DNA from: OLB4 sp002050165 | GTDB taxonomy: Bacteria; Bacteroidota; Ignavibacteria; Tepidaquicellales; Tepidaquicellaceae | Length of the DNA: 64,000 nt | Direction of reading: 5' to 3' | Assembly: GCA_030263475.1 (NCBI GenBank) | Contig: SZPC01000002.1 | Coordinates: 124,001-188,000 of the forward strand | Part shown: positions 45,322 through 54,688 of the stretch, one piece after another | How the letters are laid out: the number at the start of each line of letters is the position of its first letter | How positions within the stretch are numbered: the first letter of the stretch is position 1 | Notes under the pieces: model-generated | What the model was told of the DNA's origin: nothing | Databases searched by the model: none | The model's input: only the letters and a program-made list of their open reading frames with translations | Program-made: the position numbers and the translations under genes

Positions 45322-45657
45322 ATGAATCCAAATCAAATGCAGAAAATGCTCCGGCAGGTAAATAAAATGCAGGAGAAGATGAACGAAATTCAGTCTGAAC
45401 TTGAAAACAAAATTGTCACTGAAGAGACCGGTGGCGGAATGGTTAAAGTTACTGCCAACGGGAAGAATCAAATCATAAAAATTGAAATTGAAAAAGAGAT
45501 TATTAATCCGGATGAATCGGATATGCTTGAAGACCTGTTGATAACGTGTATCAACAAAGCGATTGAATCTTCTCAGAAAATGGCAAATGATGAAATGGCG
45601 AAAGCAACGCAGGGAATGATACCAAATATTCCCGGACTGAACCTTCCGGGAATGTAA
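45322..45657 (+). CDS. YbaB/EbfC family nucleoid-associated protein
   Basis: 111 residues: MNPNQMQKMLRQVNKMQEKM with an N-terminal helix, GGGMVKVTANGKNQIIKIEI as the beta sheet, and EDLLITCINKAIESSQKM then a Met/Pro/Gly-rich tail. It binds DNA as a dimer. Six bases before recR, the usual arrangement across bacteria. Confidence 0.95.
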   Translation: MNPNQMQKMLRQVNKMQEKMNEIQSELENKIVTEETGGGMVKVTANGKNQIIKIEIEKEIINPDESDMLEDLLITCINKAIESSQKMANDEMAKATQGMIPNIPGLNLPGM

Positions 45658-45663
45658 CCGGAG

Positions 45664-46269
45664 ATGAATTTATCTGATTCACTTGAAAACCTGATTGAGG
45701 AGTTTTCAAAACTTCCTTCAATTGGTAGGAAAACCGCACAACGGCTCGCTATACATATTATTAAGCAACCACGTGAAAGTGTAGCACGATTTTCTGAAAC
45801 CCTGCTGAACGTTAAAGACAGAATAAAGTTTTGCAGAATTTGTTGTAACATTACAGAACAGGATATATGCAGAATCTGTAATTCTAAAAAACGTGATACT
45901 TCAAAAATTTGTGTTGTCGAAGAGCCGCAGGATGTAATTGCAATTGAGAGAACCAACGAATACAACGGATTGTACCACGTCCTGCACGGTAAAATTTCGC
46001 CTCTCGAGGGTGTTGGTCCGGATGATATCAGGGTTAAAGAGCTAATCGAACGTTTAGCACGGATTGAAGTAAATAACGTTTCGGAAGTTATATTTGCGCT
46101 CAATGCGAATGTAGAAGGCGAAACAACAATTTTGTACCTGACGAAACTTTTAAAACCCTTGGGAATAAACACAACCCGCATTGCGCGTGGGATCCCAATC
46201 GGAGCTGACCTTGAGCTCACTGATGAAATTACGCTGGCGAAGGCAATTGAGGGAAGAGTAAATGTCTAA
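45664..46269 (+). CDS. recR: Recombination protein RecR
   Basis: 201 residues. Helix-hairpin-helix LPSIGRKTAQRLAIHII, the zinc finger C-RICC...C-RIC at about residues 57-72, and the Toprim domain with VVEEPQDVIAIERT and HGKISPLEGVGPDDI. Forms the RecOR complex that loads RecA on gapped DNA. Stop overlaps the methyltransferase gene by eight bases. Confidence 0.96.
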   Translation: MNLSDSLENLIEEFSKLPSIGRKTAQRLAIHIIKQPRESVARFSETLLNVKDRIKFCRICCNITEQDICRICNSKKRDTSKICVVEEPQDVIAIERTNEYNGLYHVLHGKISPLEGVGPDDIRVKELIERLARIEVNNVSEVIFALNANVEGETTILYLTKLLKPLGINTTRIARGIPIGADLELTDEITLAKAIEGRVNV

Positions 46270-47026
46270 TACGAGGAATCAAACGGAATGGTTCAGAAAT
46301 TGGTTTTCAAACAAATATTACCTTGATTTATATAGCCATCGGGATGAATTTGATGCCAAAAGATTAATTGATTTGATTCAGCGGACTATTCCTGTCAATT
46401 CACAAATGCTGATACTAGACCTTGCCTGTGGTGCCGGCAGACATTCAATTGAACTTGCAAGGCGCGGATTCAATGTTACCGGTATTGATTTATCACCGTT
46501 CCTTATAAGTGAAGCAGAGAAAAATTTTAAATCAGCTCCTGAACTGAATTTGAAATTAAAATTTGGGATTAAGGATATGAGGAAATTCGACTACCGTGAA
46601 AAATTTGATATTATAGTTAACTTATTTACTTCGTTCGGATATTTTGAAAATGATTATGAAAATTTTAAAGTAATTGAAAACGTCAGGAAATCCCTTAAGC
46701 ATGAGGGATACTTTGTTCTGGACTTTTTAAATGAATCGTACCTTAAGGATAATCTGGTAAAGCGGTCAGTTGATAAATTTGGAGAATTTAAAGTTGAACA
46801 AACGCGGAGCATTCAATCAGGATTCGTAATCAAAAAAATTGTAATTAAAAAAGCGGATGAAACGAAAATTTATTACGAAAAGTTAAGGCTTTTTAGCGAT
46901 AAGGAACTTACATCTGTATTCAGAAAATGCGGTTTCAGAATATTAAAGCGAAAGGGCGATTACTTTGGTAGCGCTTACAATCCGAAATCATCAAAGCGGT
47001 TAATTTATTTTGTGCAAAAAAACTGA
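46262..47026 (+). CDS. SAM-dependent class I methyltransferase
   Basis: 254 residues. Motif I is LDLACGAGRHSIELARRGF and motif II VTGIDLSPFLI; VNLFTSFGYF and GYFVLDFLNESYL follow. Matches the broad methyltransferase type 11/25 family; target unknown. Overlaps recR by eight bases and the following lipoprotein by 17, so this is one coupled transcript. Confidence 0.85.
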   Translation: MSNTRNQTEWFRNWFSNKYYLDLYSHRDEFDAKRLIDLIQRTIPVNSQMLILDLACGAGRHSIELARRGFNVTGIDLSPFLISEAEKNFKSAPELNLKLKFGIKDMRKFDYREKFDIIVNLFTSFGYFENDYENFKVIENVRKSLKHEGYFVLDFLNESYLKDNLVKRSVDKFGEFKVEQTRSIQSGFVIKKIVIKKADETKIYYEKLRLFSDKELTSVFRKCGFRILKRKGDYFGSAYNPKSSKRLIYFVQKN

Positions 47027-47600
47027 AATATTACTTTTTGTGTCTTTAATATTTTTAGTCGGAAGTTGCGGATTATTCGATACCAGATCCGTTGAACCGC
47101 CATCCGATCCGAGATCTAACTACAGCCCGCCAACTTCACCCGATATTGTACTTACTAACCTCCAGTTCGCTATTGCTGAAAAAAATCTGAATAATTATAT
47201 CTCATGTTTTTCTGATTCCGTGCTAACCGGAAAAGTATTTCATTTCGTCGCCGATTTAAGCACTAATGCACAGTATCCTATCTTGAGCAACTGGAATTTC
47301 CAGCAGGAAAAAATTTACTATACAAACCTCATATCACAAACTGACATACAATCATCATCTAATTTATTTTTATCTAATCCGCAGGCAATTACAACACCTG
47401 ATAGCGTAATTTACGATGCAGATTACGTGCTCGTTTATTTTCATAATGACCCGTCAGTTGCAAAAAATTTTAACGGGAAGCTCAGGTTTACAATGTTTCA
47501 GGATTCCCGGAACTTATGGTCAATTACACGCTGGCAGGATTTCAAAAATGATTCGGGAGATACTACCTGGAGCGAACTAAAAGCCGCTTTTGTAAATTGA
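47010..47600 (+). CDS. Small lipoprotein A of a tandem pair
   Basis: 196 residues from a TTG at 47010. Lipobox LVGSC ends at the cysteine at residue 20. The mature part starts with a proline/serine-rich stretch, then LTNLQFAIAEKNLNNYISCF and ends LWSITRWQDFK. The alpha-helix then curved-sheet order fits an NTF2/SnoaL-like fold. It overlaps the methyltransferase by 17 bases and the next gene by four. The end FxMxxD-R--W-I-RW-D is shared with the following lipoprotein. Confidence 0.6.
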   Translation: MCKKTEILLFVSLIFLVGSCGLFDTRSVEPPSDPRSNYSPPTSPDIVLTNLQFAIAEKNLNNYISCFSDSVLTGKVFHFVADLSTNAQYPILSNWNFQQEKIYYTNLISQTDIQSSSNLFLSNPQAITTPDSVIYDADYVLVYFHNDPSVAKNFNGKLRFTMFQDSRNLWSITRWQDFKNDSGDTTWSELKAAFVN

Positions 47601-48112
47601 ACATTTACTCTAAATATTCCTTACTACCGGTTGCAATAATAATTTTATCATTTTTTTATTCGTGTGATAATATATTTAGCCCGCGGATTGATAACAGTTC
47701 CTCTTCCTCAATTATAACTGACCAAAAGACAATCGAAGGTGTATTCCAGAATTTTAAATACGCTTATACCTTCAAGGATACCCTTGTTTATGGTAACCTG
47801 CTTGCTGATGATTTCATTTTTATATACAGAGACTACGTTAAGGGATATGATGTTTCATGGGATAGGCAAACTGATATGAAGACAACAAACGGACTTTTTC
47901 AGAACTCTCAGCGACTTGATATTATCTGGAACAACATCGTTTATCAACAAGGGGATTCACTGAATGTTTCCGTTAAGAGGAGCTTTAATCTCTCTATCAC
48001 ATTTAACCCAAGCGATATTGTGCTGTTGAATGGTTTTGTTGATATGACGCTCTCAAGACCAACAGTTGACGATAAGTGGATGATTAATAAATGGCGCGAT
48101 GAGAGTTTTTAA
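47597..48112 (+). CDS. Small lipoprotein B of a tandem pair
   Basis: 171 residues from a TTG at 47597. Signal sequence ends FFYSC with the lipidated cysteine at residue 23, followed by a serine-rich linker. IEGVFQNFKYAYTFKDTLVY and the ending KWMINKWRDESF parallel the preceding lipoprotein, so they are likely diverged duplicates, again NTF2-like. No known function. A terminator lies 32 bases later, shared with the convergent gene. Confidence 0.6.
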   Translation: MNIYSKYSLLPVAIIILSFFYSCDNIFSPRIDNSSSSSIITDQKTIEGVFQNFKYAYTFKDTLVYGNLLADDFIFIYRDYVKGYDVSWDRQTDMKTTNGLFQNSQRLDIIWNNIVYQQGDSLNVSVKRSFNLSITFNPSDIVLLNGFVDMTLSRPTVDDKWMINKWRDESF

Positions 48113-48137
48113 TTTAAATCTACAAATAGCCCGTAAA

Positions 48138-48162
48138 TTAAAAACCCCGGCGTAACCGGGGT
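48138..48162 (-). terminator. Terminator of the L,D-transpeptidase gene (partly bidirectional)
   Basis: ACCCCGG at 48144-48150 and CCGGGGT at 48156-48162 with a five-base loop. On the minus strand the stem runs into T residues (A-tract at 48140-48144 on plus). On plus the downstream T-run is weak (ATTATTTTTC), so it mainly serves the minus-strand gene but may also stop lipoprotein transcription. Confidence 0.85.
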
Positions 48163-48213
48163 CAAATTATTTTTCATTTCGAAATCAACCTCATAAATAA
48201 ATTATCATTGTTC

Positions 48214-49338
48214 TTAATTATTGCTGATTAATTTGTAAAGATCTTCGAAGTAATATTTTTGGTAATATTCCGGATTGCTTAAGTGGTTTGAGAGCAAATC
48301 ATCAAACTGAGCAATTGTTATTCCCTGATTGTATTCCTGCTTAAACTCTGTTAAGATATTATCTCTGGTTGATAGAACAATCAACGATGGATCGTTCAAT
48401 CGGGTGTTTATATTTGCAGGGTTAGAGTAATTGTAAATGTCCCGGTAAAACTCAATGTAAAATCCGTTATCATCTTTATTAATATCGAAAGTTTTATAAT
48501 AAATCGTTACTGGAAACCTATCCTCCTCTTTTAGGTTATAGACCAAAGACCGTTTGCTATTTAACCAACTCGAGAGGTCATCAGATTTTATGACTTTCTT
48601 TATGATAAACTGTTTCATCTTTTCAATATTGTCATTGTCATTTCTAACACAACCATGTGAAAGGTCCCGTTTATCAGAATAAATCAGGTGATTTTTATTT
48701 GTTCCATGAAAATAGCGAAGTGAATTTTCATCGTAATGAACAACGAAAAGTCCCAGCGGATTTTTAGGACCGGGGGGAGTTGCAGGAACGTGAGCTTTGT
48801 CTTTATCGGGATCTTTCCATGAAGGCCAGTTTCTGATTTTATAAGCTTCGAAATGACCGGTGTATGTTTTATTCCGCGAAGTTCCCACAACGTTATTCCA
48901 CGTATCTATGAATAGTGTATCGTTTTTGTAAACCTGATAGAGGTGTGATCTGTATTCGGGAATATTGAGCTCCCAGATTATTTCCGGGCTTTCCGCAAGA
49001 AAATTTTCCTTTATATCGTATCTCACTACGTAATTCAATACGGTATCAATCGCACCTTCTGAATTTGTAACCTCTTTTAAAGTTCGCTTTATATCTCTTG
49101 ATTCGAGCGTCTTGTCTATATCCCTATCGGAAATTATAGGGAATTCATCTTTAAGAAAAACCTCCATGCTCAGGTCAGCAACATCGAGATCCTTTGCCTC
49201 TACTTCAAATGTTTTGTAGCCGATTTCATCGCTCGTGTTAGATTTATCGGTTGAGCTTGCTGAATCCTGAGCAAAAAGTGGCCTGAGTCCGAAAGATGAT
49301 AACACAATTATCAGTACAGCTAGATTTTTAAATGACAT
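48214..49338 (-). CDS. L,D-transpeptidase (YkuD family)
   Basis: 374 residues with signal sequence (MSFKNLAVLIIVLSSFGLRP). The catalytic domain has H211 in YFHGTNKN and the SHGCVR block at 227-232 with nucleophile C230. Forms 3-3 peptide cross-links or attaches proteins to peptidoglycan. About 120 residues precede the catalytic core, forming a separate domain with VEAKDLDVADLSMEVFL. Located between the tandem lipoproteins and the incomplete ALDH. A terminator follows. Confidence 0.9.
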   Translation of the reverse strand: MSFKNLAVLIIVLSSFGLRPLFAQDSASSTDKSNTSDEIGYKTFEVEAKDLDVADLSMEVFLKDEFPIISDRDIDKTLESRDIKRTLKEVTNSEGAIDTVLNYVVRYDIKENFLAESPEIIWELNIPEYRSHLYQVYKNDTLFIDTWNNVVGTSRNKTYTGHFEAYKIRNWPSWKDPDKDKAHVPATPPGPKNPLGLFVVHYDENSLRYFHGTNKNHLIYSDKRDLSHGCVRNDNDNIEKMKQFIIKKVIKSDDLSSWLNSKRSLVYNLKEEDRFPVTIYYKTFDINKDDNGFYIEFYRDIYNYSNPANINTRLNDPSLIVLSTRDNILTEFKQEYNQGITIAQFDDLLSNHLSNPEYYQKYYFEDLYKLISNN

Positions 49339-49393
49339 TTTTTATCAGTTACTTTTCTAAAATCGGAATAATTTTATTTATTTAATCGAATGG

Positions 49394-50266
49394 CTAGTTA
49401 CCAACCGTGTGCCATACAGTTTTTGTTTCAGCGAATTTATTTACTAACCGGTAATTTTCAAATTTTTCGTTATTGTATAAATCTTCCGGTTGGATAAAAT
49501 AAACACGTTTTACATTATTAGCGGAAAGTTCAACGAAGGTTTTTTCATCTAAAGTTTTATCTGAATTTAAAATTGAATTAACGCCGTAATGACCCGCGAG
49601 ATGTTTATATAATTCAGCATTGTTACCGGTCAAAATATTAACTGAAGACGCGGGAAAATCACTGGTGGCAATAACCTCTGCAAGCGTTAGAATAGGTAGG
49701 GAAATTTTATGATCAGTTATTGCAACTACAGCATTACCCGCAGTTAGTACCGGCAGGACAAACGAAAGAAAGCTAAGTAACGGCGAATTGTTCTCAGGAA
49801 CAATTATTCCGACAATGCCCATCGGTTCAGGTATGGAAAAATTAAAGTATCCGTCTTGAACAGGGTTAACAGTGCCGTGCAACTGTGTCCATTTATCTGC
49901 CAGCCCCGCATAAAAAATGATGCGGTCAATTGCAGCTTGTACCTCACGGTTACAATTCTGATTTGATTTTCCGGTAACCGATTTAATTTCATCGGTAAAT
50001 TGTTCCTTCCTGCCTTCTAACATTTCCGAAAGCCGGTAGATAATCTGTGCGCGGTTGTATGCTGTCAGTGAACCCCACGCTTTATAACCTGCCAATGCTG
50101 ATTCAACAGCATTACGAAGATCCTTTCTCGAAGCTCTCGAAACGTTGCAGATTTTATTGCCGTTTTGTTTTTCAAATACTTCAAAATATCTCTCCGATTC
50201 GGTCCTTGTAAACTTCCCACCGATGAAGAGCTTGTACATTTTCGGTACCTGTAACCGTTGGGACAT
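49394..50266 (-). CDS. Truncated aldehyde dehydrogenase-like protein without catalytic half
   Basis: 290 residues. The first 220 match the NAD-binding half of an ALDH (YKLFIGGKFTRTESERYFEV, AWGSLTAYNRAQIIYRLSEM, EPMGIVGIIVPENNSPLLSF). The usual ELGG and the catalytic cysteine are absent: after SVNILTGNN the sequence diverges and ends at VWHTVGN. Only 55 bases follow before the next gene, so no C-terminal half is lost by frameshift here. It may be a subunit of a heteromeric enzyme or a regulatory protein. Similar half-ALDHs occur beside full ALDHs in some deoxyribose pathways, but no full partner lies here. One base separates it from the ytxJ-like gene. Confidence 0.75.
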   Translation of the reverse strand: MSQRLQVPKMYKLFIGGKFTRTESERYFEVFEKQNGNKICNVSRASRKDLRNAVESALAGYKAWGSLTAYNRAQIIYRLSEMLEGRKEQFTDEIKSVTGKSNQNCNREVQAAIDRIIFYAGLADKWTQLHGTVNPVQDGYFNFSIPEPMGIVGIIVPENNSPLLSFLSFVLPVLTAGNAVVAITDHKISLPILTLAEVIATSDFPASSVNILTGNNAELYKHLAGHYGVNSILNSDKTLDEKTFVELSANNVKRVYFIQPEDLYNNEKFENYRLVNKFAETKTVWHTVGN

Positions 50267-50267
50267 T

Positions 50268-50605
50268 TTAGTGTGTGATTAAATTAGACAATGAATTAAT
50301 CTCTACGCCACCATGCGATGCATCATGGATAACTTTCCCGCCCTTTATCAATAATAGTTGCGGAGATTTATGCGGAACATTGAACTCTGAAGCAACTTTA
50401 TTTGAAATTTCACGCTCCGTTATCACATTAATGAAGTATGGTGTAACAGAATTTTTGTATGGAAAATTATCCCACTGATTTTCAATCCGGTCAAGTGCTT
50501 TATGACAGATCTCGCAACGATAGCTATGTTTGTAGATTAAAACGTAATCATCATTGCTCTTAATATTTTCAACCGCTTCGGGTGATTCAAGTTTTTGCCA
50601 GTCCA

Positions 50606-50606
<1 letters not shown>
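50268..50606 (-). CDS. ytxJ: YtxJ-like bacillithiol redox protein
   Basis: 112 residues with a thioredoxin fold. The active-site loop KHSYRCEICHKA corresponds to KHSxxCxxS of YtxJ monothiol bacilliredoxins, but here a second cysteine is present (C31 and C34), giving CEIC. PHKSPQLLLIKGGKVIHDAS with a cis-proline-type SP follows. It likely reduces bacillithiol-mixed disulfides. Packed at one base or less between a purine nucleoside phosphorylase-like gene and the truncated ALDH. Confidence 0.82.
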
Positions 50607-51444
<838 letters not shown>

Positions 51445-51445
<1 letters not shown>

Positions 51446-52242
51446 TATAATTTCCCTATAAGTTTTACTGTTAATTTTGTCAAACGCGGTTCGGCGATTC
51501 CGGCTGCGTGTACTATTTCTTCAAGAACGGCAACCTTCAGTGTATCGGGGAAACCTTCGTCGGTAATTATAGATAATCCCAGAGTCTCAAACCCAAGTTG
51601 CCTTGCAACGAGCACTTCAGGAATTGTAGACATGCCAACCACATCTGCACCGAGCTTTCTTACCATCGCATATTCAGCGCGTGTTTCTAAATTCGGTCCC
51701 TGTACAGACAGGTAAACTCCTTTATGCAATCCTATAGAATTTTCCAGCGCCGTTTGACTGCAAAGGTCAATCAGGCGCTTTGAATAAAATGCAGATGCAG
51801 GTGTTGCATTATAACGGAAGTTCATGAGCGGTGTTGTAAAGTGAAAGTTGACATGAGAAGTTATCAGCATTAAATCTGTTTTTCTGAATTGCGGATTGAG
51901 CGCTCCGCAGGCATTGGAAACAATTAAAAATTTCACCCCCATTAATTTCATAACGTATAACGGAAAAGTTACCTGCTTGTGAGAGTAACCTTCATAGAAG
52001 TGAAATCTCCCTTGCATTGCGATAATTTTTTTCCCGCCGATCTTACCTGAAATAAGCTTGCCGTGGTGAGTTTCAACCGTTGAAACGGGGAAGTTCGGAA
52101 TATCACCGTAATCAATGTTTGTTTGGTTTTTTATTTCATTAACCAATCCGCCAAGACCCGTACCAAGTATGATTCCGATCGGGTGATTATCTTTGAAGTA
52201 TTTCGATATGTATTCGTGCGCTTGTTTGTAAGCAGCGAACAT
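51445..52242 (-). CDS. Purine nucleoside phosphorylase
   Basis: 265 residues of the trimeric PNP family. ILGTGLGGLV is the phosphate loop, VETHHGK then AMQGRFHFYEGYSHK bind phosphate and ribose, SNACGALNPQFRKTD and GPNLETRAEYAMVRKLGADV, then GMSTIPE form the base site. Cleaves inosine/guanosine to base and ribose-1-phosphate. It lies between divIVA and its divergent paralogue, all with one-base overlaps. Confidence 0.92.
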
Positions 52243-52871
52243 TACTTTACCTCAAAATTATCATCGAACGGGGATTGCCTGCTGTTGTATCTTTTCATGG
52301 CTTCCTGTTTCAAGGCCTCCTCGTTTGCTGGTTGTTCATCAATGGTTTTTATATTAGTGTCCGTTGATTCTGGTTTTTCTTCATTTGTTGCCGAACTGGT
52401 AAGCTCCATTCGAAGAATTCTTTTTCGTTTCACAAACTCATCGAACTCGTTCAGTTTATCAGCAATGAAAATCTTTACATCTTCGATTAACCGGTCGTTC
52501 CGGCTTTTAAGGTCTTCCAACTCCTGCTTGCGTTCAAGTAATTCTGTTTCCAGAACCTGCCTGTATTCCTTCGCCTCAATCTCCGCTTCCTTTCTGATAA
52601 GGTCGCCTTTCTTTTTTGCGTTTTCAATAATTTCGTCCGCCAGATCCTGCGCTTTTACTATGGCTTTCTGAAGAGTCTGCTCGTTTTCTTTATAAACCTC
52701 AACATCCGAAATTAAAGATTTCACCTGATCGGTAAGATTACGGTTTTCATTCAATAGTTTCTCATAGTGATTGCTGAGGGTTTCAAGGAATGCATCAACC
52801 TCGTTTGAATCATAACCTCGCAGAGACCGTTTGAAGTCGCTTTTTTTAATGTCGCGGGAATTTATGCTCAT
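52242..52871 (-). CDS. DivIVA-domain protein
   Basis: 209 residues. The N-terminal IKKSDFKRSLRGYDSNEVDA is the lipid-binding DivIVA motif, followed by a long coiled coil (about residues 35-160, heptads rich in Glu/Lys/Leu) and a low-complexity, acidic end. DivIVA-like proteins bind curved membrane and organise cell poles or division sites; in this group the role is less clear. Between yggS and the PNP genes in one transcript. Confidence 0.82.
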   Translation of the reverse strand: MSINSRDIKKSDFKRSLRGYDSNEVDAFLETLSNHYEKLLNENRNLTDQVKSLISDVEVYKENEQTLQKAIVKAQDLADEIIENAKKKGDLIRKEAEIEAKEYRQVLETELLERKQELEDLKSRNDRLIEDVKIFIADKLNEFDEFVKRKRILRMELTSSATNEEKPESTDTNIKTIDEQPANEEALKQEAMKRYNSRQSPFDDNFEVK

Positions 52872-52883
52872 GATGTTTTATTT

Positions 52884-53579
52884 TTAATTGTAATTTCTGT
52901 TACCGAAAATTGCGCTGCCTGCGCGTATCATGGTTGAGCCTTCTTCAATGGCAATTTCATAATCCGATGTCATACCCATTGAGAGAATTTCCATCTCCGG
53001 TTGATTTGATTTTATTGAATCGAACAAGGTTTTCAAATCGCTGAAATTTTTCCTGATTTCGTTTTTATCGCCGTCAAGTTTTGCAATTGTCATAAGTCCG
53101 CACAGTTCGATATTTTGAGTTTCTGCAATTTGGCTGCAAAACTCCCGCGTATTTTCAGGATTAACGCCCGATTTTGATAATTCTCCGCTCGTGTTAACCT
53201 GAACCAGAACTTTAATGTTCCTCGCAACAGCATCAGCGCGTTTTTTGATTTCGTCAACAAGGTTTTTGCGATCAACCGAGTGGACGAGCGAAACGAAATC
53301 TATTACGTGCTTTACCTTATTCGTTTGAAGATGCCCGATGAGATGCCATTTAATGTCGAGACTTTTGAGGACATCTTTTTTATATCTCAACTCCTGAACT
53401 TTATTCTCCCCGAAATCCCGGTGACCAAGTTCGTAAAGAATTTCAATATCGCTGCACGGAAAAGTTTTGCTGACTGCAACGACTTTAATATCATCTGCTG
53501 ACCTTCCAATCCTGACACAAACGTTGTTAACACTTTCAAGGAATCGTTCATAGTTGTCCTTTATTTCACCCGATCTCAT
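52884..53579 (-). CDS. YggS family PLP homeostasis protein
   Basis: 231 residues. PLP lysine is in VAVSKTFP (about residue 38); GHRDFGENKVQE, WHLIGHLQTNKVK, LVHSVDRKNLVDEI, QVNTSGELSKSGV and SMGMTSDYEIAIEEGSTMIR are the conserved steps of the alanine racemase-like barrel. Keeps free PLP in check. First gene of the six-gene minus-strand run. Confidence 0.95.
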   Translation of the reverse strand: MRSGEIKDNYERFLESVNNVCVRIGRSADDIKVVAVSKTFPCSDIEILYELGHRDFGENKVQELRYKKDVLKSLDIKWHLIGHLQTNKVKHVIDFVSLVHSVDRKNLVDEIKKRADAVARNIKVLVQVNTSGELSKSGVNPENTREFCSQIAETQNIELCGLMTIAKLDGDKNEIRKNFSDLKTLFDSIKSNQPEMEILSMGMTSDYEIAIEEGSTMIRAGSAIFGNRNYN

Positions 53580-53713
53580 AGAAAACGAAAAATATCTTTA
53601 TTTTTAAGGATTTTCAACGAACAAAAGTAATATAATTTATAGGAAATTCAGGCGTAGAGCCAAAAATCCGGTTTTGTAAAACATCCTGCCTTTATATTTT
53701 AATGCGTAAAAAA

Positions 53714-53721
53714 TAATTTTG
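53714..53721 (+). promoter_or_regulatory. Candidate -7 element TAATTTTG for the RodZ-like gene
   Basis: TAATTTTG fits TAnnTTTG, 17 bases before the ATG at 53739. No clear -33 element. Confidence 0.4.
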
Positions 53722-53738
53722 TCAAAATTGACGAAATA

Positions 53739-54686
53739 ATGTTAAAAGATTTTGCCGATGACTTAAAAAGTTTACGGGAAGGTAAGGATATTACTTTAGA
53801 GGAAATCTCCGCTCAGACAAGGTTAAGGGTGTCGGTATTGCAAAAGCTGGAAAGCGGTGATTTTACTTTTCAACCGGCAGCTTACATTAAAGCTTTTTTA
53901 AAACAGTACGCATCAGCAATAAACGAAAATCCTCAGGAGATAATAAACAACTTCCTTGCGGCGAAAGAGGGGAGATACAAGAGGAAGAGTTCCGGATTTA
54001 ATGAGAAAATAGAACTAACTTCTACAGCCGATGATAAAATTCCGGAGACTCCGGATCAGGAAAAAACTCTTCCGAGGAAATTACCTGAAAGGGATCGGGT
54101 CGAGAAAATAAGGTCAGAAGAAAAAATGGAAGAGAAATCTGCCGGCGATTATTACAGTGGCTCGTTCTTCAGCGGTGAACGTTTAAAGAAAATCATATTG
54201 TATCTGGTTGGTGCCGGATTTCTTGTTGGAATATTTTTTATGGTTAAGGCTCTCTTTTTCACTGATGATGCAGAAGAACAGGAAATCGTCAGACAACGCG
54301 GGTTTAATGAAGTCTTAATGGAGAATGAACGGAAATTGCTCGGTAAACGAACGGAAGAGGAAATTCAGGACTCAATCAGAAAAGCTCAGGAAGAAATGAT
54401 GAAAATTGAAAACCGCGATTCAATTTCATTGGAAATTATTGCTAAGGGGAAAGGGAAAATTTTTCTTGCAATTGATTCCGTTAATTTCAACAATCCAACC
54501 GAATATGCATATCTTCCGGGCGATACCGGACTTTACTTCGCAGAGAAATTTTTCCACTTTGGAGTAAACGATCCCTCAACGATTGAAGTGCTTGTAAACG
54601 ATATAAAAGTTAAACTGCCCCAACGCAGGTTCAGAAATCTGCTGATTGACAGTTCCGGTGTGAATTTAAAACCTCCTAACGGTTAG
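53739..54686 (+). CDS. RodZ-like helix-turn-helix membrane protein
   Basis: 315 residues. Residues about 5-70 form the Cro/RodZ helix-turn-helix (LKSLREGKDITLEEISAQTR, QKLESGDFTFQPAAYIKAFL). A charged linker leads to a membrane helix at about 151-172, and the C-terminal domain ending in LPQRRFRNLLIDSSG resembles the DUF4115 domain of RodZ. Such proteins connect MreB to the cell wall. A promoter element is 17 bases upstream; ligA follows after two bases. Confidence 0.85.
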   Translation: MLKDFADDLKSLREGKDITLEEISAQTRLRVSVLQKLESGDFTFQPAAYIKAFLKQYASAINENPQEIINNFLAAKEGRYKRKSSGFNEKIELTSTADDKIPETPDQEKTLPRKLPERDRVEKIRSEEKMEEKSAGDYYSGSFFSGERLKKIILYLVGAGFLVGIFFMVKALFFTDDAEEQEIVRQRGFNEVLMENERKLLGKRTEEEIQDSIRKAQEEMMKIENRDSISLEIIAKGKGKIFLAIDSVNFNNPTEYAYLPGDTGLYFAEKFFHFGVNDPSTIEVLVNDIKVKLPQRRFRNLLIDSSGVNLKPPNG

Positions 54687-54688
54687 TC

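Noticed and set aside
49338..49393. Frameshifted C-terminal half of the truncated ALDH
   Set aside because: Only 55 bases lie between the stop and the next gene and no ALDH-like residues appear there in any frame.
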